Of a DNA stretch of 64,000 nt, positions 17,119 through 25,279 are shown one piece after another. The DNA is taken from contig NZ_JAUSTJ010000002.1 of assembly GCF_030812785.1 (NCBI RefSeq), positions 806,001-870,000 on the forward strand, given 5' to 3'. Below the pieces are notes generated by a model that was given only the letters and a program-made list of their open reading frames with translations, made no database searches and had not been told where the DNA came from. Position 1 is the first letter of the stretch. The number at the start of each line of letters is the position of its first letter. The translations under genes and the position numbers were made by a program. The stretch comes from Sphingomonas kyeonggiensis (GTDB lineage Bacteria > Pseudomonadota > Alphaproteobacteria > Sphingomonadales > Sphingomonadaceae).

Positions 17119-19557
17119 ATGCCCAAGCCCCTTTTTCTTCGCCGGGAGCTTCCCGCCGGGACCGCTATTCGCCTAAAGGTGCGCGATGCATTTCGTCGGC
17201 GGCACAAGAGAATAGCGGTGATCCACATCGCGCAATCCGCCGCGGTGCTCGCCGGTGCCGTGCTCGCGCTGCTCGTCATCGGCGGGGTTTGGGCGCTGTT
17301 CGCCGGACTGCGTGCCCGGGCTGACGCCGCGGCGATCGCGGAAACCAATGCGCAACTCGCCGCGCTGATCAGCGGTTCGCCCGCCCAGGCGATGCTGGTC
17401 CGCGCCGATGGCCGGATCGAGTTGCCGCGCCGCCTGGGCGACTGGCTGGGCTTCCAGGACCTGCCGCGCGAGCTGGGTGATCTCAGCACCGCCGATGCCG
17501 GGCTGCTGCCCGAGGATGCCGAGACGCTCGGGGTGCAGGTTTCCGCGGCGCAGAAGGCCGGCAAGCCGTTCAGCCTCTCGGTTCGCGCGCACGGCTCGGA
17601 GCGTGCCCTGCTGGTGATCGGCGAGCGGGCGCCCCAGGCGGTCAACGCGCCGGGCGGGGTTGTCCTCTGGTTCCTCGACGCGACCGAGAGCCAGTCCGAG
17701 ATCAATCGCCTGCAGCGCGAGGCCACGCGCCTGCGCGCTGCCTTCGATGCACTTACTGCCCTGATCGAGGCCGCGCCGATGCCGATGTGGTATCGCGGCG
17801 CCGACCTGCGCCTGCTCATGGTCAACACCGCCTATGTACAGGCGGTCGAGGGCAAGGATTCCGAGGATGTGGTCGCCCGCGGGCTCGAGCTGGTCGAGGG
17901 CGTCGGCATGGGCGGGCCGCTCGCCAATGCCGCGATCGCGCGCGACACCGGCGAGCCCCAGACCGCGGCGATGCCCGCGACGATCGGCGGCAAGCGCCGG
18001 ATGCTGCGCCTCCACGACATGCCGCTCGGCACCGGCGGCGTCGCCGGCTTCGCGGTCGATATCGAGGAGCTCGAGCAGGCGCGGGGCGGGCTCAAGCGCT
18101 TCGCCGCCGCCCAGCGTGCGATGCTCGACCGGATCTCGGCGGGCGTCGCCCAGTTCGGTGCCGATCGCAGCCTGATCTTCTCCAACCAGCCGTTCCGCCG
18201 CATGTTCGCGATGAAGAACGAATGGCTGGCCGATCGTCCCGAGTTCGACCGGGTGCTCGATCGCATGCGCGAGGCCAATCGCCTGCCCGAGGTGCGCGAC
18301 TATCCGGCCTGGAAGGCGGAGCGCCGCGAATGGTTCGTCTCCGCCGATGCGGTCGAGGAGACCTGGAGCCTCGGTGCCACGCACATGCGCGTCGTCGCCC
18401 AGCCGCTGCCGGAAGGCGGGCTGCTGTTGCTGTTCGAGGATCAGACCCAGCAGTTCGAGCTGCAGCGCGAGCATGGCGAGATGCAGCAGGTGCGCACCGC
18501 CACGCTGGAAGGCCTGGCCGAGGCGGTCGCGGTGTTCGGCAAGGGCAGGCTCCAGCTGTGGAACCGCAAGTTCCGCCAGGTCTGGGGCTTCGAGGACGCG
18601 TTCCTCGATGGCCATCCCCAGGTGCAGGCGCTGGTCCGCGCCTTCGGGCCGAAGCTGGTCAAGGCGTCGCGCGCCGACATCATCGGTGACCTGATCCGCA
18701 TCGCCGCGCAGGATCGCCAGTCGCGCGGCTCCAGCATCGCCTTTGCCGATGGCCGGCATTTCGACATCACCGCGGTGCCGCTGCCCGACGGCAATGCGCT
18801 GGTGACCATGCTCGACACCACCGATCACCACCGCGCCGAGCGGGCGCTCAGTGCCCGCAACGAGGCGCTGGAGGCGGCGGACCGGGTCAAGACTTCGTTC
18901 CTCGCCAATATGAGCTACGAGCTGCGCACCCCGCTCACCTCGATCAAGGGTTTCGCCGAGATGCTCCATGGCGGCTTCGCCGGCCAGCTGAGCGAGAGCG
19001 GCCAGGAATATTCGGAGGCGATCCTCGTCTCGGTCGAGCGGCTGGGCACGATGATCGACGAGGTGCTCGATCTCACCCAGAGCGAGGGCGCGCCGCTGGA
19101 AAAGGCGCCGGTTGACATCGAGCATGCTGCCCAGAACGCCGCCGAGGCGATCGCGCCGCTCGCCAAGGCGAAGAATATCGAGCTGGTCGTCGAGGATGCC
19201 GGCAGCGCGGGCGGCATCATCGGCGATGCGCGCCGCATCCGCCAGGTGATCGAGCATCTGCTGCGCCACGCGGTCTCGGCGACGCCGGACGGGGGCAGGG
19301 TGCTGCTCCATCTCGACGGCAACAAGCGCGTCGCCCGCGTCATCGTCTCGGACAATGGGCCGGGCATGACGCGCGAGCAGGTGGCGAGTGCCTTCGACCG
19401 CTTCGCCCAGTTCGGCAATGCCCGCGGCAACCAGCGCTCGCTGGGCTTGGGCCTGCCGCTCGCCAAGCAGTTCGTCGACGCGCACCGCGGCCGCATCGAG
19501 CTGATCTCCGAGCCGGGCGAGGGCACGCTGGTCACGGTGGAGCTGCCGCGGAAATGA
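17119..19557 (+). CDS. divL: DivL-like PAS-domain tyrosine pseudokinase
   Basis: An 812-residue membrane protein with the architecture of a sensor kinase: one transmembrane segment (about 37-64), three PAS-like regions (around 215-310, 330-450 and 460-570), a dimerisation helix domain and a C-terminal ATPase fold. The phosphoacceptor box reads NMSYELRTPL with Tyr600 where kinases carry His, the hallmark of Caulobacter DivL, which controls CckA in the cell cycle. The N-box is LLRHAVSA (Arg716-His717) instead of the usual Asn, while the VSDNGPGMT and LGLGLPLAKQF boxes remain. It probably signals by protein contact, not by phosphotransfer. The tsaE neighbourhood supports orthology. The exact start is uncertain. 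Confidence 0.8.
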   Translation: MPKPLFLRRELPAGTAIRLKVRDAFRRRHKRIAVIHIAQSAAVLAGAVLALLVIGGVWALFAGLRARADAAAIAETNAQLAALISGSPAQAMLVRADGRIELPRRLGDWLGFQDLPRELGDLSTADAGLLPEDAETLGVQVSAAQKAGKPFSLSVRAHGSERALLVIGERAPQAVNAPGGVVLWFLDATESQSEINRLQREATRLRAAFDALTALIEAAPMPMWYRGADLRLLMVNTAYVQAVEGKDSEDVVARGLELVEGVGMGGPLANAAIARDTGEPQTAAMPATIGGKRRMLRLHDMPLGTGGVAGFAVDIEELEQARGGLKRFAAAQRAMLDRISAGVAQFGADRSLIFSNQPFRRMFAMKNEWLADRPEFDRVLDRMREANRLPEVRDYPAWKAERREWFVSADAVEETWSLGATHMRVVAQPLPEGGLLLLFEDQTQQFELQREHGEMQQVRTATLEGLAEAVAVFGKGRLQLWNRKFRQVWGFEDAFLDGHPQVQALVRAFGPKLVKASRADIIGDLIRIAAQDRQSRGSSIAFADGRHFDITAVPLPDGNALVTMLDTTDHHRAERALSARNEALEAADRVKTSFLANMSYELRTPLTSIKGFAEMLHGGFAGQLSESGQEYSEAILVSVERLGTMIDEVLDLTQSEGAPLEKAPVDIEHAAQNAAEAIAPLAKAKNIELVVEDAGSAGGIIGDARRIRQVIEHLLRHAVSATPDGGRVLLHLDGNKRVARVIVSDNGPGMTREQVASAFDRFAQFGNARGNQRSLGLGLPLAKQFVDAHRGRIELISEPGEGTLVTVELPRK

Positions 19558-19573
19558 AGGGTATCCGGTCAAT

Positions 19574-19715
19574 TCCTCCCCGGAACGGGGAGGGGGACCA
19601 TTCGCGCAGCGAATGGTGGAGGGGGCCCGCTCTCCTCCTGAACAAGTGCCAGTGGAAAGCGGGCCCCCTCCACCACGCCCTTCGGGCGCGGTCCCCCTCC
19701 CCGTGCCGGGGAGGA
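19574..19715. repeat. long inverted repeat between divL and tsaE
   Basis: Two arms of about 60 bases face each other around a short centre at 19640-19656. The outer parts read TCCTCCCCGG and CCGGGGAGGA, the inner parts include GGAGGGGGCCCGCT and AGCGGGCCCCCTCC. It can fold into a very stable cruciform or RNA hairpin and may act as a terminator or processing signal between the genes. Confidence 0.8.
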
Positions 19716-19721
19716 TTTTAG

Positions 19722-20165
19722 ATGCTGCTGCGCTCCCCCGAAGAATCACTCGAACTCGGCCGCCGCCTCGCCGGTCTCGCCCGCCCGGGCGACGTGATCG
19801 CGCTGTCCGGTCCGCTCGGTGCCGGCAAGACCAGCATCGCCCGCGGGCTCCTGGCGGCGCTCGGGCTGGAGGGGGAGGCGCCGTCGCCCAGCTTCGCGAT
19901 CGTCCAGCCCTATGAGCCGCCCGAGGTCCGCTTCCCGGTGCTGCACGTCGATCTCTACCGGATCGACGATCCCTCCGAGGCCGAGGAACTGGGCCTCGAC
20001 GACGCCCGGTATGATTCGCTGCTGATCGTCGAATGGCCCGAGCGGCTGGGCGCGGCGGCGTGGCATGATGCGCTGTGGCTGTCCCTGGATGTGGCACCGG
20101 ACGGCGCGCGCGTCTTGACAGCGAAGGTGCCCGCGGCATGGAAGGACCGATGGTCCCTGACATGA
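19722..20165 (+). CDS. tsaE: tRNA t6A37 biosynthesis ATPase TsaE
   Basis: A 147-residue ATPase that works with TsaB, TsaC and TsaD to make N6-threonylcarbamoyladenosine at position 37 of ANN-decoding tRNAs. The P-loop GPLGAGKTS spans residues 30-38, PSPSFAIVQPYE corresponds to the switch region and HVDLYRID (about 77-84) is the family signature. Length is normal. It follows the divL-like gene after a repeat and overlaps the amgK start by four bases (ATGA), so amgK and murU are probably co-translated with it, the arrangement typical of alphaproteobacteria. Confidence 0.95.
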   Translation: MLLRSPEESLELGRRLAGLARPGDVIALSGPLGAGKTSIARGLLAALGLEGEAPSPSFAIVQPYEPPEVRFPVLHVDLYRIDDPSEAEELGLDDARYDSLLIVEWPERLGAAAWHDALWLSLDVAPDGARVLTAKVPAAWKDRWSLT

Positions 20166-21142
20166 ATCCGCCCGCCGCGGCGCCCGACTTCCTTGTTGCC
20201 GCCGGCTGGGGCGGCGCCGAGATCCGTCCCCTCGCCGGCGACGCCTCGTTCCGCCGCTATTTCCGCGTGGTCGAGCATGACCGCACCGCGATCCTGATGG
20301 ACGCGCCGCCGCCGCACGAGGACCCGCGCCCCTTCATCAACATCGCCCGCTGGCTCACCGAGCATGGCTTCGCCGCGCCCGAGATCCTCCACGAGGACCT
20401 GACCGAGGGCCTGGTCCTCATCCAGGATTTCGGCGACGCCCGCATGCGCGAGACCGTCGATGCCGCGCCCGAGAGCGAGCTCAGGCTCTACGAAGAGGCG
20501 ATCGACCTGATCATCCGCCTCGCCGGGCACCCCGCGGCGGATCTGCTCAAGCCCTACAGCCTCGCCGAGTACCGCCGCGAGGCGAACCTGCTTCCCGAAT
20601 GGTATTGCCCCGCAATCGGCCTTGATGTCGATATGGAGGGGTACCGCGCCGCCTGGGACGAAGTGCTCGCGCCGGTGCTCACGGGTCACACGCCTGTCAC
20701 GGTGCTGCGCGACTACCATGTCGAGAACATCATGCTGATCGACGGTAGCGCGGAGACCTTGGGCCTGCTCGACTTCCAGGACGCTCTGGCGGGCCATCCC
20801 GCCTATGACCTCGTCTCGCTGCTGCAGGACGCGCGTCGCGACGTGCCCGTCGAGCTCGAGACCGCGATGCTCGATCGCTACAAGCGCATCACCGGCGCCG
20901 GCGACGCGTTCGATGTCGCCTATCACGTCCTCGGCGCGCAGCGGAACGCCAAGATCGTCGGCATCTTCACCCGGCTGTGGAAGCGCGACGGCAAGCCACG
21001 CTACCCCGGCCTCTGCCCGCGCGTCTGGACCTATCTCAACCGCGACCTCCAGCACCCGGCGCTCAAGCCGGTCGCCGACTGGTTCGCGGCCAACATCCCC
21101 GCCGACATGCGCGGCGACCCCCTCACCATCGCAGGCGCATGA
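20162..21142 (+). CDS. amgK: anomeric N-acetylmuramate/N-acetylglucosamine kinase AmgK
   Basis: A 326-residue kinase of the aminoglycoside phosphotransferase fold. The catalytic loop LRDYHVENIML and the metal-binding LLDFQDAL are visible, and the N-terminal GDASFRRYFRV is the nucleotide-binding strand typical of this subgroup. AmgK phosphorylates MurNAc at the anomeric carbon to give MurNAc 1-phosphate, which MurU converts to UDP-MurNAc, bypassing de novo synthesis and conferring fosfomycin tolerance in Pseudomonas and Caulobacter relatives. The direct four-base overlap with the following nucleotidyltransferase gene strongly supports this role. An upstream in-frame ATG (20138) is possible. 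Confidence 0.88.
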   Translation: MNPPAAAPDFLVAAGWGGAEIRPLAGDASFRRYFRVVEHDRTAILMDAPPPHEDPRPFINIARWLTEHGFAAPEILHEDLTEGLVLIQDFGDARMRETVDAAPESELRLYEEAIDLIIRLAGHPAADLLKPYSLAEYRREANLLPEWYCPAIGLDVDMEGYRAAWDEVLAPVLTGHTPVTVLRDYHVENIMLIDGSAETLGLLDFQDALAGHPAYDLVSLLQDARRDVPVELETAMLDRYKRITGAGDAFDVAYHVLGAQRNAKIVGIFTRLWKRDGKPRYPGLCPRVWTYLNRDLQHPALKPVADWFAANIPADMRGDPLTIAGA

Positions 21143-21900
21143 AACCCTCCGCCACCTATTCGCTGCGCCCCAATCCGGTGGTCGCCATGCCCGAGACCGC
21201 GATGGTGATGGCCGCCGGTCTCGGCAAGCGCATGCGCCCGCTCACCGTTACGCGCCCCAAGCCGCTGGTCGAGGTCGCCGGCAAGACGCTGCTCGACCAT
21301 ACGATGGATCATCTCCGCGAGGCGGGCATCAAGCGCGCCGTGGTCAACGTCCACTACCTCGCCGACCAGGTCGAGGCGCACCTCAAGGTCCGCGCCGGCG
21401 ATGTCGAGGTGCTGATCTCGGACGAGCGCGCCCAGCTGATGGAGACCGGCGGCGGCATCGTCCAGGCGCGCGAGATGCTTGGCGACAAGCCCTTCTTCAC
21501 GGTGAACAGCGACACGCTCTGGGTCGACGGCCCGATCGGCTCCTTGAACGCGCTCGCCGCCGCCTGGGACGACGAGAAGATGGACGCGCTGCTGCTGCTC
21601 GTGCCCCTTGCCCGCGCATACAGCCACAAGGGGCAGGGCGATTTCCGCCTCGACCCGCTCGGCCGCATCACCGAGCGCCGCAAGCCCGGCCGCCTCGCGC
21701 CGTTCGTCTATGCCGGCGCCCAGATCCTCTCGCCCCGCGTGATCCGCGACTGGCCCGAGGGCCCGTTCTCGACCAACCTGTTCTGGAACCGCGCGATGGA
21801 GCAGGGGCGGTTGTGGGGCACGGTCCACCAGGGCCTGTGGTTCGACGTCGGCACCCCGGGGGCGGTGAAGGAAGCCGAAGAGATATTGGAGACGGTTTGA
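21139..21900 (+). CDS. murU: N-acetylmuramate alpha-1-phosphate uridylyltransferase MurU
   Basis: A 253-residue nucleotidyltransferase with the signature MVMAAGLGKRMRPLT followed by KPLVEVAGKTLLDH, a metal site in VNSDTLW and TNLFWNRAMEQGRLWGTVHQ near the end. This is the compact sugar-phosphate nucleotidyltransferase form found in MurU, without the extra C-terminal domain of GlmU. It uses UTP and MurNAc 1-phosphate to form UDP-MurNAc. The ATG at 21139 overlaps the amgK stop; an ATG at 21187 (MPETAMVM) may be the true start, since the preceding 16 residues are not family-like. Confidence 0.9.
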   Translation: MKPSATYSLRPNPVVAMPETAMVMAAGLGKRMRPLTVTRPKPLVEVAGKTLLDHTMDHLREAGIKRAVVNVHYLADQVEAHLKVRAGDVEVLISDERAQLMETGGGIVQAREMLGDKPFFTVNSDTLWVDGPIGSLNALAAAWDDEKMDALLLLVPLARAYSHKGQGDFRLDPLGRITERRKPGRLAPFVYAGAQILSPRVIRDWPEGPFSTNLFWNRAMEQGRLWGTVHQGLWFDVGTPGAVKEAEEILETV

Positions 21901-21934
21901 GGTTGGAGAGGCGGAGTCGAGCCTGCCCAATATC

Positions 21935-22146
21935 CGTCATCCCGGCGAAAGCCGGGATCTCGTGCGAAGGCGCAACACAGCAGCCGTCACCCCCGCGAAA
22001 GCGGGGGCCCATCTCCCGGACTATCCGCAAATACCACCGTCGTATTTGCCGCCTCTGCAGGAGATGGGTCCCGGCCTTCGCCGGGATGACGGATTTCGCG
22101 AGGGAACCGCCTGCTGCCTGAGATCCCGGCTTTCGCCGGGATGACG
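21935..22146. repeat. cluster of four CGTCAY-headed palindromes (two forward, two inverted)
   Basis: Forward copies begin at 21935 (CGTCATCCCGGCGAAAGCCG) and 21985 (CGTCACCCCCGCGAAAGCGG). Inverted copies end at 22091 and 22146. Each forms a hairpin, and together they form a head-out nested pair filling the murU-addB gap, where no gene is seen. They resemble REP/BIME elements and share the head of the GIY-YIG unit arms. Confidence 0.88.
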
Positions 22147-22172
22147 ATTACGGCTAAGCCGGATCCCAGCCC

Positions 22173-25127
22173 ATGCCCGAAGCCCTCCACCTCTACACCA
22201 TCCCCCCGCACCGCGCCTTCGCGGATGCGCTCGCCAACGGGCTGATCCAGCGCTTCGGGGCCGTCCCGGAGGGGCGCGGCGAAAACAACCCGATGGGCCT
22301 CGCCCGCGGCATCGTTCTGCTCCCCAACAACCGCGCCAAGCGCGCGATCCAGGACGCCTTCGTCCGCGCCAGCGGCGGCGGCCTTCTCCTCCCGCGCCTC
22401 GTCGCGGTCGGCGATCCCGAGCTCGACGAGGCGGTGTTCGATGCCGCCGGCGACCCCGAGCCCGTCGCCCCCGCGGTCGGCCCGCTCCAGCGCCAGCTCA
22501 TCCTCGCCCGGCTGATCCAGCAGGCCGAGCCCCGCCACGACGCCGCCGAGGCCGTCCGCCTCGCCGGCGACCTCGCCGCCACGCTCGACCAGCTGCTGAT
22601 CGAGGAGGTCCCGCCGCGCCGCCTCAAGGAGCTCGACCTCGGCCCCGAGCTCTCCGCCCATTGGGAACGCTCGCTCCACCTCTTCGAGATCGTCCTCGAC
22701 CGCTGGCCCAGGGAACTCGCCCGGCTCGGCCGCATCGATCTCGCCGATCGCCGCCGCCTGCTGATCGACAAGGTCGCCAGGCGCTGGAAGACCGCGCCCC
22801 CGGCCGGCTTCGTCTGCGCCGCCGGCATCACCGCCAGCGCGCCGGCCATCGCCCGGCTCCAGCGCGTCGTCGCCGGGCTGCCCCAGGGCATGGTCGTCCT
22901 CCCCGATCTCGCCATCGCCATCTCCGATGCCGAATGGGACATGCTCGGTCCCCACGCCCCCGATCCCTCGGGCCGGCGCAAGCGCAACCTCGAGACCCAC
23001 CCGCAATTCCACCTCAAGCTGCTCCTGGAGCGGATGGGCGTCCACCGCAGCGAGTTCGATCCCTGGCGGGCGATGAGCGAGCATGACGCCGCGCCCTCGC
23101 GCAGCAAGGCGATTGCCTCGGCGATGCAGCCGCCCGAGCTCACGCATGGCTGGACCACGCTCCCGGAGAAGGAGCGCAAGCTCGACGGCGTCCGCGTCCT
23201 CGAAGTCGCGACGCCGGCCGAGGAAGCCCAGGCCATCGCCCTCGCGCTTCGCCAGGTGCTGGAGACGCCGGCCAGGACCGCCGCGCTGGTCACGCCCGAC
23301 CGCGCGCTCGCCCGCCGCGTCGCCGCGCACTGCGCCCGCTGGGGCATCGCGGTCGACGATTCCGCCGGCCAGCCGCTCTCGATCCTGCCGCCCGGCACGT
23401 TGCTGCTCGCGCTCGCCGATGCTGCCGCCCAGCGCTTCGCCCCGCTGCCGCTGCTGACCTTGCTCAAGCACCCGCTGGTGATGCCGGAGGCGCGCACCGA
23501 ATGGCTCGACGGCGCCCGCCTGCTCGACCGTGCCCTCAGGGGCCCGCGCCCGGCGCCCGATCTTGCCGGCATCGACCGCCATCTCGCCGAGCAGGAGGGC
23601 AGGGACGGCCCGCTCCGCCAGGCGGCGCTGCGCTGGTGGCCCGAGGCGCGCGCGCTGCTCACCCCGCTCGAAGCCGCCTTCAGCGCCGGCGCCCAGCCGA
23701 TCCCCGTCCTCCTCGCCGCGCTGCGCGAAGCCGCCCAGGCGCTCGGCGGCGATGGGCTGTGGAGCCGTGCCGAGGGCCGTGCCGCCGCGACCCTGCTCGA
23801 CGATCTCGAGCGCGAGGGCGTCGACGGCCCGCACCGCGCCGATCCGGACACGCTCGCCCCGATGCTGCGCACGCTGATGGACCAGATCGCCGTGCGCCCG
23901 CCCCAGGGCGGCCATCCGCGCCTTGCGATCCTCGGTCAGCTCGAGGCGCGCCTGCAGACCGCCGACCTGATGATCCTGTCCGGGCTCAACGAAGGCGTCT
24001 GGCCGGGCCTGCCCGCGCCCGATCCCTGGCTCGCCCCGCGCATCCGCGCCGAGCTGGGCCTGCCGGGGCTGGAACGCCGCATCGGCCTCGCCGCGCACGA
24101 CCTGGCCGGCGCGCTCGGCGCGCCCGAAGTCCTCCTCACCCGCGCCCGCCGCGATGCCACCGCGCCGACGATTGCTTCGCGTTTCTGGCTCCGCCTCGAA
24201 GCGCTCTCGGGCGGCCTCGACCGCGCGCCCGATCTCGCCGCCTGGCTCCACGCGATCGACAATCCCGGCGCGCCTGAGCCCGCTAAGCGCCCGGAGCCCT
24301 CACCCCCGGTGGAGGCCCGCCCCAAGGCGATCTCGGTCACCGAGGTCGATCGTCTCAAGGCCGATCCCTACGCCTTCTACGCCCGCCGCATGCTCAAGCT
24401 CATGCCGCTCGATCCGGTCGATGCCGATCCCAGTGCGGCGTGGCGCGGCACGGCGGTGCACGACGTTCTTCAGAAATGGTTCGAACTCGACAATTGCGAT
24501 CCGGCCAGGCTGCGCGCCCGCGCCGAGGCGATGCTGGTCGACGAGCGCACCCATCCGATGATGCGCGCGCTGTGGCAGCCGCGGCTGATGGAGGCGATTG
24601 ACTGGATCGCCCGCCAGATCGCCGAGAACCCCGACCGCAAGGTCCTCGCGGTCGAGCTGGGCGGCGAGATCGAGTTCGCCGGGGTGAAGCTGCGCGGCAA
24701 GTTCGACCGGATCGACCGGCTGGGCGATAGCAGCCTGGCGATCGTCGACTACAAGACCGGCCAACCCCCCAGCACCCGCGCCGTCCGCGCCGGGTTCAGC
24801 CTCCAGCTCGGCCTGCTCGGCCTGATCGCCGAGCGCGGCGGGTTCGCGGATATCGAGGGCGTCGCGCGGGTCTTCGAATATTGGTCGCTCGCCCGTTCCC
24901 CGCGCACCGGCGGCTTCGGCTATGTCGACAGCCCCGTCGACCCGAAGAAGAAGGAGCCGATCCCCGCGGAGGAGTTCGTCGACATCGCCGCGCACCATTT
25001 CGCAGAGGCGGTGAATGCCTGGCTCACCGGCGACCAACCCTTCACCGCCAAGCTGGTGCCCGAATACGCCCCCTATGCCGAGTACGACCAGCTGATGCGC
25101 CGCGACGAATGGTATGGCCGTGATTGA
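22173..25127 (+). CDS. addB: double-strand break repair protein AddB
   Basis: A 984-residue subunit of the alphaproteobacterial AddAB helicase-nuclease, which processes double-strand ends for RecA loading. The N-terminal half has the degenerate helicase core (LLPNNRAKRAIQDAFV), the centre shows LMILSGLNEGVWPGLPAPDP typical of AddB, and the C-terminal nuclease carries GKFDRIDRL and AIVDYKTGQPP with the metal-binding Asp and catalytic Lys, followed by LQLGLLGLIAERGGF. Cys residues for an iron-sulfur staple, as in Firmicutes AddB, are not evident. addA follows after a gap that holds a palindromic repeat. Confidence 0.95.
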   Translation: MPEALHLYTIPPHRAFADALANGLIQRFGAVPEGRGENNPMGLARGIVLLPNNRAKRAIQDAFVRASGGGLLLPRLVAVGDPELDEAVFDAAGDPEPVAPAVGPLQRQLILARLIQQAEPRHDAAEAVRLAGDLAATLDQLLIEEVPPRRLKELDLGPELSAHWERSLHLFEIVLDRWPRELARLGRIDLADRRRLLIDKVARRWKTAPPAGFVCAAGITASAPAIARLQRVVAGLPQGMVVLPDLAIAISDAEWDMLGPHAPDPSGRRKRNLETHPQFHLKLLLERMGVHRSEFDPWRAMSEHDAAPSRSKAIASAMQPPELTHGWTTLPEKERKLDGVRVLEVATPAEEAQAIALALRQVLETPARTAALVTPDRALARRVAAHCARWGIAVDDSAGQPLSILPPGTLLLALADAAAQRFAPLPLLTLLKHPLVMPEARTEWLDGARLLDRALRGPRPAPDLAGIDRHLAEQEGRDGPLRQAALRWWPEARALLTPLEAAFSAGAQPIPVLLAALREAAQALGGDGLWSRAEGRAAATLLDDLEREGVDGPHRADPDTLAPMLRTLMDQIAVRPPQGGHPRLAILGQLEARLQTADLMILSGLNEGVWPGLPAPDPWLAPRIRAELGLPGLERRIGLAAHDLAGALGAPEVLLTRARRDATAPTIASRFWLRLEALSGGLDRAPDLAAWLHAIDNPGAPEPAKRPEPSPPVEARPKAISVTEVDRLKADPYAFYARRMLKLMPLDPVDADPSAAWRGTAVHDVLQKWFELDNCDPARLRARAEAMLVDERTHPMMRALWQPRLMEAIDWIARQIAENPDRKVLAVELGGEIEFAGVKLRGKFDRIDRLGDSSLAIVDYKTGQPPSTRAVRAGFSLQLGLLGLIAERGGFADIEGVARVFEYWSLARSPRTGGFGYVDSPVDPKKKEPIPAEEFVDIAAHHFAEAVNAWLTGDQPFTAKLVPEYAPYAEYDQLMRRDEWYGRD

Positions 25128-25152
25128 GCGCGGGCACTTCCGACCTTCTTCT

Positions 25153-25248
25153 TTCCCCGGCGAAGGCCGGGGTCCAGACTTGGCGTGCGCGACGAAGGCG
25201 CGCCAAGGCGCGCGACTTCAAGACTGGGCCCCGGCCTTCGCCGGGGAA
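25153..25248. repeat. palindromic repeat pair between addB and addA
   Basis: TTCCCCGGCGAAGGCCGGGG at 25153 is inverted at 25229-25248, and the match continues to CCAG/CTGG inside. Each arm is itself a hairpin. It belongs to the same general palindrome type as the CGTCAY elements but with a different head. It separates two genes that are normally adjacent or overlapping. Confidence 0.85.
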
Positions 25249-25279
25249 AAGCTCAATCCAATTGCCGGCGGAAATCCCC

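Noticed and set aside
13869-17828. A 1319-codon open frame antisense to the TonB receptor
   Set aside because: Long antisense frames are expected in high-GC DNA. It has a His/Arg/Ala-rich composition, no recognisable domain, and lies fully opposite a gene with clear family motifs.
21935-22146. CRISPR array
   Set aside because: The repeated units are inverted palindromes with differing stems and irregular spacing, not direct repeats with uniform spacers, and no cas gene is present.
25124-25279. N-terminal extension of AddA
   Set aside because: These codons translate a palindromic repeat and lack similarity to AddA; the ATG at 25280 gives the normal N-terminus.
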